A stretch of 64,000 nucleotides of DNA from Neoarius graeffei (GCF_027579695.1 NC_083583.1:2318625-2382624), one strand, 5' to 3'; positions 11,901 to 21,068 are shown, counted from the stretch's first letter. The notes: generated by a model from the sequence alone, not told the origin. Translations and numbers: made by a program.

Positions 11901-14900
11901 TTGGGTAACATGTCAGAAGCCCAATGAGTGATTTGCGTGTGAAGTATGAGCAGTTTTGAGCAATCAGAAGATTTGTTATGAATTTTTAAGCATGTAAAAT
12001 TTTGCATCGAAAATTGATTGACGTATAACTTCTGAACGGTTTATCCTACGTGAAACGTATTTAGTAACTTTTGTCAGCCATGTCTGTAGATGATGTGTAT
12101 CAATTTTGGTGACATTCCTATGAACGGTCTAGGAGGAGTTGCGCCGTCTTCGTGGCCATGCATTTCGCACAAAAGTGAAATTACCTCACTTCCTGTTGGG
12201 CGTGGCTAATGCATTGGCATTACATTTTTGTCCGGCTTAGTGCGATACATATGCGTACCAAATGGCATGCCACTACTACAAACTACATGGCACCCAGGCA
12301 CCTTAATGCGGGAGGCCAAAATCACAACGACTTAGGGGGCGCTATAGAGGCCCTGAGCCCCGGCCAAGTTTGGGCTTCTGGTTCTGAGTAGCGGTGGCAA
12401 TTCTCGGAACTGGTGCCAAATTTCGTGCGTTTTCGCCCATGGCAAGCGCCCCGAAAATGGCCCAACAGCGGAGAAAAATAAAGAAGAAGAAGAAGAAGAA
12501 GAAGACGGAAGAAGAAGAAGAAGAAGAAGAAGACGGAAGAATAATAATAGTGAACTCTTACAAGAACAATAGGGCCTTCGCCCGAGCTAATAATAATAGC
12601 ATTATTTTATTATTATTCATCTTAATTATTTTTAATTTATTTCATATTGTGATTCATTTTAATATAAATCTAATTTTATTTAATAGATCTTTGCATTGCT
12701 TTATGCTATAATTCATAATAAATACATAAACTAAATCTATAAACCACTGCATGAAGAACAGTTATGATTGTTAAATAATTATATGCATTATTATATTTAT
12801 TTCATTTCTTACATACTAATGTAATAAAGAGCAGTAATGATATACAATATACAACTGATTGCTTTGTTAATATTTATGCTGTATTTTTTTTAAGAGATTT
12901 TACAGATTAATGTTTCAAATTTCAACTGGAATAAGAGGATTTTATATATATATATATCAAGTTTACGAAACTGTGACTGTAAGTAGAACAGCTGTAAAGG
13001 GTTAGCTCTAAAGGGACCCCGGCGGTGGGGGGTTTGAGGAGTGTGCTGTTGTGTGAGCCGTACTTTAGCGCGGTACTGCTGGTCGAGCAGGACGTTGGTG
13101 GTCTTCAGCGCACCGTGAGGCAGAGAGACGGCATGAAGGACGTTTAAACCCTCAGCCGCGTCCAGCAGGATCTGTAAGCGCAGAACCAGGGGCAGGTCCG
13201 GGTACAGGCGAGTCTGATAGAGAGATTAGATTTGAGAAAGACTAAGCCGAAATACAGCAGGATGTAAAGCAGCACTTTAGTGTTCAGTGACGGTCAACAT
13301 GAAGGCGGCATCCTGATTCACACATTAAACATTAAAGTCGCTTCAGGTTTTAAAGTGATGGAACACGCTGTAAAAGCCCTCAGTACATCACCATTAGATT
13401 TATTACAGCACTAACGCAGGGTTTCTGTCTCTGACTGATGAAGCACAAACACTGGAACTCAAACATGATTTGTCACACATTGAGTGACAGGAAGGAAGAA
13501 ACGGAATGCTGGGAAATTCCAGACTGAAAAAAACCTTTCCCTTTCAGGCCTGTTAAAAATAGATCGAGAGGTTGCATCATCTTCCCCTGCGGCTTGGCGA
13601 GCAGGAGCGAGTGTTCCTTCTGCTTTTACTGATTCCTCTTTTTCATTCATATTCGTTTTACTTGCAGATGTTTTGAGACAACACCGATCCGATACCCAGG
13701 ATCAGATTTACCACAGAAACACGGCGGATCAGATCTCAGAGAAAAAAGAATGAGTTTGATACGATCTTGGAACAAACAGGAAAGATTAGAAAAACTGGGT
13801 TTTTTAAGTGGAGACGTTTATATGTAAAGAGACATTTAACAGTTATTCCACGAAATCGAGTCGTATATGAGCTGATAGGTGACGAGGCGTGTAGCACTGA
13901 GACTGAGTGGAATAACTGTTTTATTCTCTCCACATTCACTGGATTTTGAGAAACAGAGCATTTTTTCTGCAAATTTGATCAATAAAAACTTTATACAAAA
14001 CGCCCAACAAAATAATTTCCACTTAGAATGTAAACAAACTGGCAAAATGACAGGAGTAATTTGTGAAAAATGTGATAATAATAATAATTCTTGAAAAATA
14101 AAAAAGATATGCTCTTACGATCAAATACTTTTATTCCATATTTTGTTGCTTTTTTATTTTTTTGAGTTTTGTTTTCGAGTAGAGTTTTTATTTTGTCCTT
14201 GGTTGGTTCAGTAACACGCTCTGCCATTTTGTTTTTCTCTACTCACGGTATATGAGCTGATATCCGAGTGGTGGAGTAGCCAATCAGAGCACGCGATTGC
14301 TCATATCCAGTGAATGTGGACAGAATAAATATATATCCGAGTTTTGATCCTGTCATTCCTGAGTTTAACATTTAACAGTGAAACAGTCAATAAGAGTAAA
14401 TGTGTCATGATGTAGGAGTTTTTAATTAGAGCTGGGTGATATAATCAGATCATATCGATACCATGATACAGGATAAATCATATTACAGTACACTTTTCTG
14501 AGATGTTGCGGGTATCAAATAAAAACAGGTGATAAATGTGTTTGTAAATAACTACTGCCTTTTTTTGCTTGCATGTAAATATCATGTGTACTGGAGAAAA
14601 CATCTTCATGTATCAGGATAATTTTCGAACACACACACACGTGCGCAAGCCTGTTGAAGTATGATCTCACCTCATACAGCAGTGAATGCAGAGATCCTTC
14701 AGGCATCCAGTCCCACAGCAGCCCAGTGAGGAAACGACTCCGGTACACACCTACAGGCTGCACGAGTCGCTCCACACACACTCCACCCTGCACCAATACC
14801 TCCTGCATCTGTGACAAAGAGCTGGAGGACACACACACACACACCAGTTTAAAGCTGAAATGAAAGAGAAACTAAATCCGACCCCAGGTTTCTGTTTGGA

Positions 14901-16289
14901 GTGATGACTGTGAATAACACAATCACTCAGGAAATTTCTCATATTTTGGCCAAACACATCACCAACTAATGATCCAAACAGCACAGAGACACGTTGCACT
15001 ATTTCACATCCCTTAGAACAAATGTCTCTGCAGTAAAAATATCCTGCACTGCTTTGACATCACGTCTGGTTTTTATTTCACTGTTTATTACATACACGAT
15101 CATAAAAAGGTAAAATGACTGATAAGCAAATAAAAACATCATCAGTTTGAAAGTTTGCCTCGGCCTTTCTGAACATGATAAACATTCTCACACACACCCA
15201 GACAACACGGTACATTTCCTCATCAGTGGGTTATTACCGTCAGGACGACACCTTTTATACCTTTAGGATGTAACTTTTACAAGGAAATCAATTAACAGTC
15301 AACTCCATGCACATTTCTCGCTAAAAGACACACATTCACATTCAAGGTACTAAAGATGTCGCAACAACACACCACACACGCACCAGCGACAGTGAATGTG
15401 CAAAAGTACTGTTTGGGACGTTTATTTGTGAGTGTGGTCACGTTACAGCTCAGACTCTGTTGCACTAAACCTGACAGTGTTTTCTGTAAATCAGAGGAAA
15501 AGTCAAAACCTTCAGAGCTGGAGCTACAGTACAGTGTCAGAGGCTGATCTGTGGATTAGAATTAGAAAAGGTTCTTTAAAGGGTTCTGAAGGTGTGCGCT
15601 CGCAGAAACACAGGTGACTCTGTCCTCAGGCTTCTTCTGCATCTCTCAGCTGGAGCTGCGGAGACACCGACCTTCATGACTGAATTCAGAAGGTCATTAG
15701 TTTTAAGGTTTTCAAGGAGAAACTAAAGACGTTTCTCAGTAAAAGGTGAACATTAATGGTACTGAATGTGTACAGTGAGAAGACACGGTACCCTTTAGTA
15801 CCCGTACTCTCAGAGTGTAGTGTGGGAATGGGGTTTTTTCTTTAATGTTATATAAATGGCCAGTGAGTGTGTGCTGAGAGGAATAATAATTAAAATAACA
15901 GTTCAAAAGTTTTCCCCTCTGAATATGATTAAGAGCTCCAACTCCAAACAAACATTCACCTCTTTCCCTGAAGAACGTCTTGGACAGGTGTTGATTTCTC
16001 TCAGGTGGAATATTAGACAGCTGGGTTTTTATCATTTTTCTTTTTTTTTTAGAAATAAATTGCAAAACACTACAGACACTTTTCCTGTCTCCACCGTGGC
16101 GGGGATGCAAACTTTTACACTCACCTGGACTCACCTGTTCGTACTGAGGAGTTTGAGAGCGACTGCACGCGCGGATTTCCTCAGGTGGCCCCGGAGGCAC
16201 GCGCCCGCGCTGCTCTGGACTAAAGCCACGTGGATCAGCTCCGTTTCCCCCACTGCCCCCCCCAACACCGCCTCCCCCACCACTGCCAT
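5071..16289 (-). CDS. RIP-like protein kinase gene (predicted pseudokinase), 10 exons
   Basis: Ten minus-strand exons join without a phase conflict: 16289-16135, 14821-14671, 13213-13064, 10606-10464, 10371-10322, 8474-8313, 8216-8131, 8003-7935, 5682-5508 and 5381-5217, the last perhaps running to a stop at 5071 for a 483-residue product. Residues about 15-270 form a kinase-like domain: Lys46 in ALK, a GSL motif after the hinge, catalytic loop HGALKTTN (135-142), DWG (155-157), APE (183-185), SDVYSFG and [11 protein letters not shown]. The layout resembles RIPK2/RIPK3, which act in NF-kB and cell-death signalling. The catalytic Asp of HRD is absent and the glycine loop lacks GxGxxG, so loss of catalysis is inferred. 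No RHIM, death, CARD or ankyrin domain is visible. The tail is proline/serine-rich. The exact orthologue is not assigned. Confidence 0.72.
5217..5381 (-). CDS. RIP-like gene, exon 10 (possible last exon)
   Basis: Phase 1 in after TTACAG. The frame stays open to a stop at 5071, but a consensus GTAAGT donor follows 5217. If the donor is unused, the last 34 or so residues come from the hAT element that starts at 5172. If used, at least one further exon lies 5' of 3492 in window coordinates and I did not find it. Confidence 0.45.
5508..5682 (-). CDS. RIP-like gene, exon 9 (proline/serine-rich tail)
   Basis: Phase 0 in after GCGCAG, phase 1 out at GTAAGG. It encodes a Pro/Ser/Thr-rich low-complexity segment (about residues 323-380). 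No RHIM core (I/V-Q-I/V-G) is present. Confidence 0.5.
5922..5955. repeat. (CA)n microsatellite
   Basis: About 17 CA units in the intron between exons 8 and 9 of the RIP-like gene. Confidence 0.9.
6567..6884 (+). CDS. THAP-domain protein or first exon
   Basis: A 105-codon plus-strand frame starting [12 protein letters not shown]. It shows the complete THAP zinc-finger signature: a C-x4-C pair near residues 5-10, the conserved Pro (RP) and Trp (W31), CSAH (C-x2-H) near residue 54, and the closing GAVPTI box. THAP domains bind DNA and occur in host regulators and in P-element-like transposases. A lysine-rich tail follows, then a stop. No further domain is found downstream, so it may be a small intronless gene, a first exon, or the N-terminal exon of a THAP transposon. 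It lies in an intron of the minus-strand RIP-like gene. Confidence 0.6.
   Translation: MPRRCVAGRCSNMTEGGFTLHSRPKNVQTAKIWTRFVRSSRAHWAPTKWSLLCSAHFTEDSYETSDLLRSVGYKPGLKEGAVPTIKGKENYKKRKLSSVAPVLPE
6885..7934. other. Intron sequence, no feature recognised
   Basis: No exon with a conserved motif is visible. A plus-strand GTAAGC donor-like site near 7214 could serve a THAP transcript, but I cannot show a following exon. Confidence 0.4.
7935..8003 (-). CDS. RIP-like gene, exon 8
   Basis: Twenty-three codons, phase 0 to 0, between a CACCAG acceptor and a GTAGAG donor. No motif is visible. The call rests on splice sites and phase continuity with both neighbours. Confidence 0.5.
8131..8216 (-). CDS. 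RIP-like gene, exon 7
   Basis: Phase 1 in, phase 0 out. It encodes an acidic/leucine-rich helix ([14 protein letters not shown]...) as found just after RIP kinase domains. Confidence 0.65.
8313..8474 (-). CDS. RIP-like gene, exon 6
   Basis: Phase 1 in and out. It encodes the end of the kinase-like fold, including [14 protein letters not shown], the classical subdomain XI arginine motif. Confidence 0.75.
8514..9286 (-). mobile_element. tRNA-derived SINE, split by a MITE
   Basis: Minus-oriented SINE. The tRNA-like head lies at 9286-9200, with a B-box-like GGTTCGAGCCCC in complement. The conserved body (TTTGCATGTTCTCCCCGTGT type) follows, and the tail is complementary to ctagagataatgagatgag at 8514-8535. 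The body is interrupted between 8607 and 9110. The same family occurs at 17930-18312, 28856-29150, 34880-35008 and 39645-39960. Confidence 0.75.
8607..9110. mobile_element. MITE inserted in the SINE
   Basis: The ends are inverted copies of CAGAGCATKTTTTAA. The SINE sequence resumes on both sides with a duplicated (C/T)GCATG (8601-8606 and 9111-9116). The interior has several short copies of a 'ggagaccaaatctggtct'-like palindrome and no coding potential. The CAGAG end suggests hAT, but the duplication looks shorter than 8 bp, so the class is open. Confidence 0.6.
9950..10304. repeat. (GACA/GAGA)n degenerate array
   Basis: About 350 bp of imperfect GACA, GAGA and AAGACAC units. All long frames through it (S/L/C/V-rich or R/D/T-rich) are repeat artefacts. 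It ends about 17 bases from the 5' splice site of RIP-like exon 5. Confidence 0.9.
10322..10371 (-). CDS. RIP-like gene, 50-bp micro-exon 5
   Basis: Completes [21 protein letters not shown], the alphaF helix of the kinase C-lobe. Phase 2 in, phase 1 out. Its donor is followed after about 17 bases by the (GACA)n array at 9950-10304. Confidence 0.7.
10464..10606 (-). CDS. RIP-like gene, exon 4 (activation segment)
   Basis: Starts LCDWGQG (DFG position reads DWG) and includes [10 protein letters not shown] and KSDVY. Phase 0 in, phase 2 out at GTGAGT. The order DWG, APE, SDVY places it directly after exon 3. Confidence 0.75.
10662..12590. repeat. Interspersed repeat of unknown class with 421-bp internal duplication
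   Basis: It begins taaagccgcaagcggc and ends with (GAAGAA)n, agggccttcgcccgagct and AAT repeats. Inside, a 421-bp unit (from about 11041) is repeated almost exactly from 11462 and partly again from 11883. Signature phrases such as ggtggcgctatg and gggggcgctatagagg recur. It has no coding capacity or clear terminal repeats, so I leave it unclassified. Confidence 0.65.
12591..13063. other. AT-rich intron sequence
   Basis: AT-rich DNA with a short (TA)n run near 12945-12957. No exon or regulatory element is recognised. Confidence 0.5.
13064..13213 (-). CDS. RIP-like gene, exon 3 (catalytic loop)
   Basis: Fifty codons, phase 0 to 0, between a CAG acceptor and a GTACGG donor. It holds the catalytic loop [14 protein letters not shown], where HRD is replaced by HGA while the following Lys and Asn are kept. 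Confidence 0.75.
13838..14340 (-). mobile_element. Non-autonomous element, copy 1, with conserved coding exon
   Basis: It starts AACAGTTATTCCA, whose complement recurs at about 13908-13920, and ends near tgctcatatccagtgaatgtgg. On the minus strand ATG at 14227 opens a conserved frame ([20 protein letters not shown] ... KYGIKVFD) that ends at a GTAAGA donor (exon 14227-14119). Copies 2 (36745-37424) and 3 (56440-58535) share this exon. The rest of the parent gene is absent. The KYGxKVF pattern recalls the N-terminal region of Crypton-type recombinases, which is a weak inference. Confidence 0.6.
14341..14670. other. Intron sequence, nothing recognised
   Basis: Intron between RIP-like exons 2 and 3, after the non-autonomous element. 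A short (CA)n run lies near 14630-14640. Confidence 0.5.
14671..14821 (-). CDS. RIP-like gene, exon 2
   Basis: Enters in phase 2 and leaves in phase 0 at a GTGAGA donor. It encodes the alphaC-to-hinge region ending [13 protein letters not shown], which matches the 'E(Y/W)MPNGSL' pattern of RIP kinases. A (GT)n run abuts its acceptor. Confidence 0.7.
14822..16134. other. RIP-like intron 1, nothing recognised
   Basis: A (CA)n run (14827-14844) forms the polypyrimidine/purine tract next to exon 2. The remainder is unique-looking sequence without exon signals that I can support. Confidence 0.5.
16135..16289 (-). CDS. RIP-like gene, exon 1 (start codon)
   Basis: ATG at 16289-16287 opens 51 codons and ends in phase 2 at a GTGAGT donor. 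It encodes the N-lobe start ([12 protein letters not shown]...) with the VAIK-type lysine in AVALK. The 5' leader is (CA)-rich. A second consensus donor lies 9 bp downstream, so the exon end could shift by three codons. Confidence 0.68.
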
Positions 16290-16318
16290 GCCCGACCCTG
16301 CCTCGGCTCTGTGTCTCT

Positions 16319-16326
16319 GTGTGTGT

Positions 16327-16367
<41 letters not shown>

Positions 16368-16490
16368 TGTGTGTGTGTGTGTCTCTGTGTGTGTGTGTGT
16401 GTGTGTGTGTCTGTGTGTGTCCGTGTGTCTCTGTGTCTGTGTGTGTCCGTGTGTCTCTGTGTCTGTGTGTCTCTGTGTGCGTGTCCACAC
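16319..16490. repeat. (GT)n compound microsatellite in the 5' leader
   Basis: About 170 bp of GT repeats interrupted by CT and CC. On the minus strand it is (CA)n located 30-200 bp upstream of the RIP-like start codon, so it is probably in the 5' UTR or core promoter. Confidence 0.9.
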
Positions 16491-16499
16491 TCAGAGGTA

Positions 16500-16620
16500 A
16501 ACACGTTCATTGTCTCGCGCAAAGCGAAATGAAAAGTCCCTCATGCTGAGTGACGTAACGTGTTTATGTCGCTTCTGATTGGCTGCCTGAGCGGCGGAAA
16601 TCCCCTTTCAACTCCTCTCC
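16500..16620 (-). promoter_or_regulatory. Putative promoter of the RIP-like gene
   Basis: Upstream of the start codon on the minus strand. Read on that strand, it contains GGGGATTTCC (16605-16596), a perfect NF-kB-type decamer, and a CCAAT box (complement of gattggc near 16577-16583). It also has a CRE-like tgacgtaa near 16551 and an AAATGAAA motif of the IRF half-site type near 16527-16534. The segment is CpG-rich compared with the surroundings. Function is inferred from motifs and position. Confidence 0.45.
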
Positions 16621-16742
16621 TGCGGCTTTTCCTTCAGCTCCTGCCTCTGGGTCTGAGGGCCAGTGTGTGACCTTCTGCCTCCAAACGAGGAGTCACACTG
16701 GGGAGAAACATCAAGCACAAACATCTACAGGCGCTTCCATAA

Positions 16743-16764
16743 AGAAAGAAAGTATTTATAGCGA

Positions 16765-16836
<72 letters not shown>

Positions 16837-16838
16837 AG
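16743..16838. repeat. (GAAA)n microsatellite
   Basis: About 23 tetranucleotide units, with one small interruption near the left end. It is upstream of the putative promoter. Confidence 0.9.
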
Positions 16839-17154
16839 AATGCTCTTCTATAAAGTATATAATTTCAGTCAGCAGTTTTTCATGCAGCATTTTTTCTTCT
16901 CTCAGAGCAGGCATGATCAGATGATTAATGATTAGATGATTGACAGTGGAGATCCACACTCGTAACAAAAAGGCCTTCAAATCACATGCAGTCTTTTTTT
17001 TTTTTTTGTAATATATTTACCTTTACAGTCAAATGCAGAAATATTAGCACCCTTCAATTCAATTGTCACAAAACACCTTTACTATATATATATATATATA
17101 TATACACTGGATATAACTTTTATATTTATCAATTTATCCCCAGTGATCAACCCT

Positions 17155-17275
17155 GAGGTGACGATGTTGAGGAAAAACTCCCTGATACTTCATGAGGAAG
17201 AAACCTTGAGAGGAACCAGACTCTAAAGGGAACCCATCCCCATCTGGGTGATAACAGACAGCGTGATTATAAATA
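17155..17275. repeat. Interspersed repeat fragment
   Basis: The phrase 'aaaaactccctgatacttcatgaggaagaaacc' and its continuation are diverged matches to a segment present in the opposite orientation at about 58980-59075. It resembles a widespread teleost repeat; its class is unknown to me. Confidence 0.45.
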
Positions 17276-17929
17276 ACTCACTTCCATAACTGTGTCCTAT
17301 AGAGTCACAAAGTACAACTGTGTAACCAGGAAATTCATTCTAGTTTAAGAGGAAGTGTGTTTTGTTGAAGTTATAAACTGTTCACTGATGGAGACTTGAG
17401 TGTAAAACTGTTTGTGGTGATCACATCCCTAAAGTTATCATGGTGAACTAAAGACATCTCCAAGACAAGGGAGCTTGATCTGTATAGCATGTTTAAATTA
17501 GAATAAGGAATATAAAAGATAATAAAATCAAATAAAAATGATAACATGCTGGAAAAGTAGTGCACAGATTATAGTGCAATCGATGTACAGTCATGTGAAA
17601 AAATAAGTACACCCGATGGAAACTGTAGACTTTTCTCAACAAATTTAAAGCAGCAAACATTTCACTCTCTCTGATACAGTGTTTACAGATAAAGGTGATA
17701 TACTCCAACATACGACACATAAAATTAACATTTTGTAGTTGTTTTCATAATTTAAATTAAAAAAATTCAGTCAAAAAAAGTAAGTACACCCTTACTTATT
17801 TTTCACACTTTCAAGTCCATAAAATTAGACTCAGGTGTTCCAGATTAGGTGACATTGATTAGACCGTCCTGCAGGTGGAACCTGTCTTATTTAACCTGAC
17901 ATCAAGGGTCTGGTGTTCTGTTTGCTTTC

Positions 17930-18312
17930 CTTGCGGCATGGTGGTGTAGTGGTTAGCGCTGTCACCTCACAGCAAGAAGGTCCGGGTTCGAGCCCCGTAG
18001 CCGGCGAGGGCCTTTCTGTGTGGAGTTTGCATGTTCTCCCCGTGTCCACGTGGGTTTCCTCCGGGTGCTCCGGTTTCCCCCACAGTCCAAAGACATGCAG
18101 TTAGGTTGGCGTGGGGCGGCCTTGGGCTGAGGCGCCCTTGAGCGAGGTACCCAACCCCTGACTGCTCCCCGGGCGCTCTGGTGTGGCTGCCCACTGCTCT
18201 GAGTGTGTGTGCGTGTGTTCACTGCTTCAGATGGGTTAAATGCAGAGGGTGAATTTCACTGTGCTTGAAGTGTGCATGTGACAAATAAAGGTTTCTTCTT
18301 TCTTCTTCTTCT
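17930..18312 (+). mobile_element. Full-length tRNA-derived SINE
   Basis: The head reads GGTGTAGTGGTTAGCGC (A-box-like) and GGGTTCGAGCCCC (B-box-like). The body is conserved and the 3' tail reads gacaaataaaggtttcttc followed by (TTC)n. It sits just 5' of the Tc1 transposase start at 18319. Confidence 0.85.
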
Positions 18313-18345
18313 TTGTCATCATGCCAAGATCTAAAGAGCTCTCTA

Positions 18346-19672
18346 ATAGAATAGAATAGAATGCCTTTATTGTCACTATACACATGTACAGTGAGATTAA
18401 AGCATCTCCAATAACAGTGCAAGCAGCGTGTAGAGAGAAAGAGAAAGGAGAAAAAAAAGGGGGGAGTGTGTAAGGGGGGTAAGGTGCACAGTGTAACAGG
18501 TTGTGTTACACATTATAGAGTGAGGTATTGCTCATTGCACATATAAAGTATTACACGAGAGAGTCACATTATAAAATAAAATATTACACATTATGAAGTA
18601 TTGCAAGGTAAGGTAGGTGCACAGACTTGAGGTGTATGTGCTGTGTGTAAGGTGCACAGTCCTGAGGTGAATGTGTTGCATTTCACATTATGGAGTGAGG
18701 TATTGCACATTATAAAAGTATTGCACAGAGAGAGTCCCTTATAAAGTACTGCACATTATAAATTATTGCACAAGGAGAGTCACATAGTAAAATAAATAGA
18801 CTATAAAGTCAGAGCATATCCGAGTTCAGGGCGGTTATGGCTTTTGGAAAGAAGCTGTTTTTGAATCGGTTTGTCTTTGTCCTGATGCACCTGTAGCACC
18901 TCCCTGAGGGCAACAGGTCAAACAGATCAAAGCCAGGGTGGGAGCTGTCCTTGATAATATTCTTAGCTCTGCTAAGGCAGCGGGAGGTGTAAATGTCCAT
19001 CAGGGAGGGGAGAGGGCAGCCAATGATCTTCTGTGCTGCCTTAACTACCCTCTGGAGCCTCTCCCTGTCTACAGCAGTGCAGCTGCCGTACCATACTGTA
19101 ATACAGTACGTCAGCAGGCTCTCGATGGATGAGCGGTAGAAGGTCAGCAGCAGGTTGGAGCTTAAGTTGTACTTCTTGAGGACTCTCAGGAAGTGTAGCC
19201 ACTGCTGAGCCTTCTTAATGACTGCTGTAATGTTTGCTGACCAGGAGATGTCGGCGGAGATGAGGACGCCGAGAAACTGGAAGGTGTGGACCCTCTCCAC
19301 ATACTCGTTGTTGATGTAGAGGGGGGCTAGGTTGGTGCTGTGCTTCCTGAAGTCAACAATGAGCTCTTTGGTTTTCTTGGTGTTCAGAGTGAGGTTATTT
19401 TCTGAACACCAGGCTGCCAACTTCAGGACCTCCTCTCTGTACGCTGCCTCATCTCCCTTTGAGATGAGTCCGACCACTGTGGTGTCGTCAGCAAACTTGA
19501 CGATAAGGTTGTTGTTGTTGTGGGTTGGACTACAGTCGTGGGTGTAGAGGCAGTACAGGAGGGGGCTCAGCACACAGCCCTGTGGAGAGCCGGTGCTCAA
19601 CGTGCAGGTGGAGGAGAAGTGGGGGCCAAGTCTCACAGTCTGGGGCCGGTTGGTAAGAAAGTCGGTGCTTTC
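18346..19672 (-). mobile_element. 5'-truncated L2/CR1-type LINE
   Basis: Minus-oriented LINE fragment within the Tc1 transposase. Its reverse-transcriptase C-terminal half is open (19636-18809) and is followed by a 3' UTR full of TATAAAGTATTGCAC-like repeats, ending in (AATAG)n. The split of the Tc1 sequence places its 5' truncation at about 19672. Confidence 0.75.
18809..19636 (-). CDS. LINE reverse transcriptase, C-terminal fragment
   Basis: A 275-codon frame containing SPQGCVLSPLLYCLYTHDC (RT motif 4), the catalytic FADD box in KFADDTTVVGL, the KTKELIVDFRK motif and the thumb region with FQFLGV. The N-terminal endonuclease and first RT motifs are missing, so it cannot be autonomous. Sequence style is that of fish L2/CR1 (Rex1-like) LINEs; the clade is inferred. 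Confidence 0.75.
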   Translation of the reverse strand: MRLGPHFSSTCTLSTGSPQGCVLSPLLYCLYTHDCSPTHNNNNLIVKFADDTTVVGLISKGDEAAYREEVLKLAAWCSENNLTLNTKKTKELIVDFRKHSTNLAPLYINNEYVERVHTFQFLGVLISADISWSANITAVIKKAQQWLHFLRVLKKYNLSSNLLLTFYRSSIESLLTYCITVWYGSCTAVDRERLQRVVKAAQKIIGCPLPSLMDIYTSRCLSRAKNIIKDSSHPGFDLFDLLPSGRCYRCIRTKTNRFKNSFFPKAITALNSDML

Positions 19673-20560
19673 CTAAGGACCTCAGGAAAGAAGAAGAAGA
19701 AAAAAGGGGGGGGTTGTGGATGCCTGTGAATCTGGCAAGGGATTTAAAATGATCTCCAAATTATTAGAAATCAGATCGTTTGATGCTAAAAGAAGTCTTC
19801 AAGAATCCCAAAATTTCATCACTGGATCAGCAGGTAACTCTGGCACCTGTTGGTGTGAAAGTGCAAACATTTTACAATCAGAAAGAGACAGATTTGACCT
19901 GCGTGGGAGACGTGCCAGGAAAAAGCCTTTACTGTCCAAAAGGAACGTTAAAGCAAGACTCCAGTTTGCCAATGAACATCTAGGCAAAGACCAGGCCTTT
20001 TGGAATAACGTGCTCTGAACAGACAAATCAAACGTGTGGTGCAGACCAAAGATGGCTTTTAAGGAGAAGAACCTCATGGAAATGTTACGATTTGAGGTTG
20101 CTTTGCCGCCTCAGGGACTGGGAAGCTTACATTTATTGATTCAACTCTGAATTCTGAATCATATCAAAGAGTGCATGAAGATAATGTGAGGCCATCTGTT
20201 TAAAAGTTGAAGATGAACCTAAGGTGGATCTTTCAACAAGGTAATGATCCTGAGCACACAGGCAAATCCACCAAGGAGCAGCTCAGAAAGAAGAAGTGGA
20301 GGGTTCTGGAATGACCTCGTCAAAGACCAGATTTGAAACCCAGTGAAATGCTGTGGGGAGATTTGAAAAGGGCAGGACATGCAAGAAAACCCTCAAACAT
20401 CTTGCAGCTGAAGTAATTTTGCATGGAAAGTTTTAAGCAAGTCGATCTCAGAGACCAGTGGACAATTATACAAAACACCTACGAGAAGTTATTTCTGTTA
20501 AAGGGGGAAATACTAGCTTCTGAAACCAAAAGTGTACTTACTTTCTCCATAGAAGAATAT
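19673..20560 (+). pseudogene. Tc1 transposase remnant
   Basis: The frame resumes after the LINE with a KDLRK-like start, then SGKGFKMISKLLEI (helix-turn-helix region) and RKPLLSKRNVKARLQFANEH. Several in-frame stops and frameshifts follow (from about 20017). Remnants of the catalytic PxDLNP region are recognisable near 20330. Confidence 0.75.
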
Positions 20561-20660
20561 TAGATCGAGTAATATTGTTGCTGAATAAATGATTTGAAAG
20601 AGCGAATTTTCTTTGTTTTATTCATTATCTTTATCTGTAGGTGCTGTATCAGAGAGAGTT

Positions 20661-21068
20661 TTCTTTTTAAACCTTTATTTAACCAGGAAAGACTCATTGA
20701 GATTAAAAATCTCTTTTACAAGAGCGTCCTGGCCAAGACAGGCAGCAATACAGTTAACAATACAAACATCCATAGACACAATAAAAATTTGCAGAATAAA
20801 TTACACAATTAAAATAATTTAAAAGTAATAAAAGTTCTTCAAAATAGTATTCCAAGAAATCAGACAAAACATCTACAGCTGGATGTTTCTGTATGAAAAT
20901 CATTTAAAGTCACTTTAAATACGTATAACAGGACCAAATTCCTTAAGTTTCAGGTCAATGTGTGACTGGTTCCAAGCAGAGGGTGCAAAAAACTTAAATA
21001 CCTTTTTTCCCAATTCAGTACAGACCTTTGGAACAGAAAGTAAAAACAGATCCTACGAGTGAAGAATT
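20661..21068. mobile_element. LINE-type 3' UTR fragment in the Tc1 right end
   Basis: Sequence starting tttaaacctttatttaaccagg interrupts the right Tc1 terminal repeat exactly between 'cagagagag' and 'aaatgtttgc', as shown by comparison with the left end. No coding region is preserved. Confidence 0.5.

Noticed and set aside
17930-18010. tRNA gene
   Set aside because: A-box and B-box motifs are present but the sequence continues into a SINE body and recurs as dispersed copies; no intact cloverleaf.
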